DNA from: CAZIKF01 sp964539825
GTDB lineage: Bacteria > Muiribacteriota > UBA6191
Direction: 5' to 3'
Length of the DNA: 64,000 bases
Assembly: GCA_964539825.1 (NCBI GenBank)
Contig: CAZIKF010000024.1
Coordinates: 7,296-71,295, forward strand
The stretch's first letter is position 1. Each line of letters opens with the position of its first letter. The position numbers and the translations under genes are program-made. The notes under the pieces were generated by a model. The model did no database searches. It had not been told where the DNA came from and saw only the letters and a program-made list of their open reading frames with translations. Of the stretch, positions 61,614-64,000 are shown one piece after another.

Positions 61614-63130
61614 GAGAGCCTCCTATTTCGAAGTATTTCGTCATAGTGTTCCAGCGCTTTTTGATTCGCCTTGTACTGCCCTAGCTTATGATCAATTGAA
61701 ATAGGTTCGCTACAATCCTGCGGCTCCAGCTGACGCCTTATTGTGGAGAGGATATAACTATCACTAGTCAAACCCAGTTTCAGGGCTTGCTCAATCCCTT
61801 TGGTGACTTCTCCAAGAGGCCAGTCCTTTAAAAGGAGAAGTGTCTGTGCAAAGATCTTATCCGGGTTCCTAACCTTCTTTCTGAGAAGATCCCGGTATTT
61901 ATAGAATACAGAAGGTAAATCCCAGCCCTTAAAAGGCATCCCATCTTCAAAGGCCCTGGGTTTCTTCACCAGGAGTTCCAGGTAGTGTGTGGGATCAAAG
62001 ATCAGGTGCTTTTCCTTATAGGAACGTAGGTGCCTTGTAATGACATTACCCTTGTAGCTCACAACGAGATCCTGGTAGAAGGCTTTGACCAGGACGCTTC
62101 TACCCACATAGGCCGTAGGAACCGAATAGCGGTTATTGTCAAAGCGCACGGTGCTGCTTGGTGATACAACAACGTTTGCCAATCTACAGCTTTCGAATTC
62201 ATGGGCAGGGAGCGGGATCAGGTATTGCCTCTCCCTCTCAAATACCTCGTACCTGGATTGATCGTGAAACTCAGGATGATTCTTAGTTCTTGAGTGAGCT
62301 ACACAGAAGCTCAAAAGGCTGGAATTCAAGTCTTCTAGAGTCTCAAATTCAGGGATTGGGGCAAAGAAATTCCTACGAATGGTCCCAATCAGATTCTCAA
62401 CTCGCCCCTTCTCATTACCACTGGCTATATTGCAGAACTCAGGCACATAGAGATAGTGGGAGCAAAGCTGTTTAAAGCGCTCCTGCAGAAGCCTGCCCCT
62501 GCCGCATAAAACCCGCTTGACCGCAGTTTTCATGTTGTCGTAGATGCCACGCTTGCAGCTTCCTCCAAAGAAATTGAAGGCCCTACAATGAGCATCCAGC
62601 ATCAACTCGTGCTTCTGGTTTGGATAAGCGTGGGCAAAGAAGGCTCTGCTGTGAGATAACTGCAAGGCAGCTAACTGAAGTTTCACTTCCTGTTTGTTGA
62701 CCCTGGCATAAACTTCGCCCCAGTCAAACTGAAAGGCATCACCAGCTTCATAGTAAAGAGGGATGTACGCTTCCTTGCTGGCCTGATTAACCTCCCTGCG
62801 AACTTCCCTGATACAGCGGGCTATGCTTTCATAACTGCCCTTATAGCCATAATCCTGGCAGAGAATCACATAAATGCGCTTTGCAGTGCGCTTGTACTTT
62901 TTCTTTACGAGCAAGTCTTCCTTCAGCCACTGTTCAATCAGCTCATAGCAGTTGCCTAACGCAGGCTTAGGGGAATTCTCTCTTTCATAGCTAAACTCTG
63001 TCTTCTTACTTCTGAGAATTTTTCTTACGGTGTTTCGGGAAATCCCTGTTCTCTTAACGATCTCCCGGATTGAAAGGCAGTTAACAAACTTTAACCGCCG
63101 GACAAATTGAATCTGATCCACACTCATCAT
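61610..63130 (-). CDS. istA: IS21-type transposase IstA
   Basis: A 506-residue transposase from ATG 63130, set by AGGAGG seven bases upstream; a TTG/other in-frame start further up (63163) would lie over the binding site. The N-terminus has a helix-turn-helix (LSIREIVKRTGISRNTVRKI), the DDE/RNase H core has D136 in FQFDWGE, D198 in IYDNMKT and E245 in GNEKGRVEN, all intact. The tail is the usual beta-barrel and C-terminal helices. The element is probably active or recently so. Confidence 0.95.
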   Translation of the reverse strand: MMSVDQIQFVRRLKFVNCLSIREIVKRTGISRNTVRKILRSKKTEFSYERENSPKPALGNCYELIEQWLKEDLLVKKKYKRTAKRIYVILCQDYGYKGSYESIARCIREVRREVNQASKEAYIPLYYEAGDAFQFDWGEVYARVNKQEVKLQLAALQLSHSRAFFAHAYPNQKHELMLDAHCRAFNFFGGSCKRGIYDNMKTAVKRVLCGRGRLLQERFKQLCSHYLYVPEFCNIASGNEKGRVENLIGTIRRNFFAPIPEFETLEDLNSSLLSFCVAHSRTKNHPEFHDQSRYEVFERERQYLIPLPAHEFESCRLANVVVSPSSTVRFDNNRYSVPTAYVGRSVLVKAFYQDLVVSYKGNVITRHLRSYKEKHLIFDPTHYLELLVKKPRAFEDGMPFKGWDLPSVFYKYRDLLRKKVRNPDKIFAQTLLLLKDWPLGEVTKGIEQALKLGLTSDSYILSTIRRQLEPQDCSEPISIDHKLGQYKANQKALEHYDEILRNRRLS

Positions 63131-63180
63131 CTCCCTTCCTCCTGACGGCTCATAAAAGCACAACCAGGAAGAGGTTGGGG

Positions 63181-63235
63181 GTGGGTCAATATTCGATTAC
63201 AATTTCTGGGTTAGGTGGGTCAATTTTCAGTTACA
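63181..63235. repeat. Right-end direct repeats of the IS21 element
   Basis: GTGGGTCAATATTCGATTAC (63181-63200) and GTGGGTCAATTTTCAGTTAC (63215-63234) differ at few positions and lie 34 bases apart just inside the right terminus, inverted relative to the left-end repeats. Confidence 0.8.
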
Positions 63236-64000
63236 GAACACATCCCCCCATAGGTCATAGATAAAGCGATGATGGCCAATGACGCCGGCCACTGCGGGTC
63301 CAGAGTTTATCCCTACTCGAATGCTTAAATCGTTTCCAACTTCTTGGTTGAATTCCGTCAGGATTTTTTGCATCTTCAATGCGAATCGTGCCAATACATG
63401 GGCATGCTGATCCTTGTGGACTGGGAGACCGGAAGCTGCCATGTATGCATCACCAATAGTCTTAATTTTTTCGATCTCCAGACTCTGAGCGGCTTCATCA
63501 AAGCGGGAAAATATCTGGTTGAGAAGTTCCACTAACTCCCTGGGATCGGTTTGGGATGAAAGTTGTGTGAATCCAACTAGATCCGCAAACAGTACGCTAA
63601 CTTCTGAAAAGCGGTCGGCGATAGTATTTTCTCCGTTATTCAATCGATTCGCCACCGGCTCAGGCAGGATGTTCAAGAGTAGTTTTTCTGATTTTTGCTT
63701 TTCTGCGTTCAGTTCCTTATTTTTGTCCACTAACTGGATGCGGACCTTGTCTAACTGGCCCAGATAGTAGTAGATCAGGGGAAGGATGATGAGTGGAAAT
63801 CCCAATACACAGACCATATCAAAATAGATGTTAACCTCATGTGGAAGACCATCCCTGAGTGAGCTGATTTGCGGATTGAAAAGAACTAACAAGACCACGG
63901 TGCAGATATAGGCCAGAGTCCATATCTGGTAGGCTCTTTTTGAGGACAGGAAAGCCGCCCCCAAAGGGGTCATTGCCCCCCAGATCATCATCGCACCGAT
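63227..64000 (-). pseudogene. Class III adenylate/guanylate cyclase truncated by IS21
   Basis: The 5' end lies beyond the window (frame open to 64000). Two or three hydrophobic helices are visible (about 63990-63770), followed by a linker helix and the cyclase catalytic domain: VLFADLVGFTQLSSQ (first metal-binding Asp), IKTIGDAYMAASG (second Asp) and VRVGINSGPAVAGVIG. After IYDLWGD the gene runs into the right end of the IS and stops at 63227 with VFCN. The lost part would have carried the NxAxR transition-state residues, so the product should be inactive. The missing half is not found beyond the left end of the IS. Confidence 0.85.

Larger units (their letters stand above)
60756..63242 (-). 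mobile_element. Complete IS21-family insertion sequence
   Basis: A 2487-bp element. The left end TGTGTTCTGCAAT (60756) and right end, read inward as TGTGTTCTGTAAC (to 63242), are inverted repeats. Inside each end lie direct repeats of the IstA binding type: ATCGAAAATTGACCCA at 60767 and 60790 on the left, GTGGGTCAAT-plus-variants at 63181 and 63215 on the right. The istA-istB operon fills the middle on the minus strand. No matching target duplication is seen next to the ends. The right end lies inside an adenylate cyclase gene, whose other half is not found at the left end. Confidence 0.9.

Noticed and set aside
60753..63247. Target-site duplication of the IS21 element
   Set aside because: Bases next to the ends (ATAAC and TCCCC, or AACTG and CATCC with a shorter end) do not match, so no duplication is claimed.
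1..64000. CRISPR arrays, tRNA or rRNA genes, prophage, secondary-metabolite cluster
   Set aside because: No regularly spaced repeats, no cloverleaf-like segments, no phage structural genes and no PKS/NRPS domains were seen on either strand.

Overview
This 64-kb window is one scaffold segment from a Gram-negative bacterium of roughly mid-40s percent GC (estimated by eye). Signal-peptide and lipoprotein genes, a PBP1C/alpha-2-macroglobulin pair and periplasmic hydrolases point to a two-membrane cell. The mix (2TM-type class III adenylate cyclase, many secreted proteins without known family, Mpo1-like and vault-like proteins) would fit a Bdellovibrionota/Oligoflexia-like or spirochaete-like lineage. 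No rRNA or ribosomal protein gene is present, so this placement is a low-confidence guess. I found no tRNA, rRNA, CRISPR array, prophage or plasmid origin.

Layout. 1-4.6 kb: small enzymes (class 3 lipase, methyltransferase, GNAT, VOC protein, lipoprotein). 4.6-12 kb: pbpC and a thioester-containing alpha-2-macroglobulin in a translationally overlapping minus-strand operon, a periplasmic defence/repair pair. 12-15 kb: a polytopic membrane protein, a 100-N scaffold gap flanked by an exact 55-bp duplication (an assembly seam), a secreted protein, and a 174-bp MITE-like element with terminal inverted repeats and a 7-bp target duplication; removing it extends the downstream reading frame. 16-22 kb: PhzF-like isomerase, L-aspartate dehydrogenase, SnoaL-like protein, cobalamin/QueG-like protein, sodium/solute symporter, and an Lsa/Vga-like ABC-F ATPase with a structured leader and mini-ORFs. 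22-32 kb: an accessory zone of secreted proteins (PHB-depolymerase-type esterase, pilin-like protein, large alpha/beta hydrolase, a protein with two triplets of 33-34-residue repeats) and several gene wrecks. 32-45 kb: housekeeping and metabolic genes (typA, DEAD-box helicase, TauE/SafE permease, ackA) among GNAT, VOC and Rid proteins. 43-50 kb: mostly unrecognised membrane-anchored and coiled-coil proteins. 50-57 kb: MscS channel, UDG-family protein, Mpo1-like protein, MBL-like protein, a six-helix ion channel with RCK domains, and a frameshifted paralogue of the 27-28.5-kb hydrolase. 57.8-60 kb: an OmpR-type regulator followed by a bacterial major-vault-protein-like gene. 60-64 kb: LysE/ArgO exporter and a complete IS21-family element that truncates a class III adenylate cyclase.

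The most unusual locus is 57788-59997. The 463-residue protein combines several vault-type beta repeats, the MVP/SPFH shoulder and a short cap helix, about half the length of animal MVP, and lies directly behind an orphan response regulator with an 11-bp-phased direct repeat between them. It may form a reduced vault-like shell or a membrane-free SPFH assembly; that is inference from remembered family sequence, not from a search.
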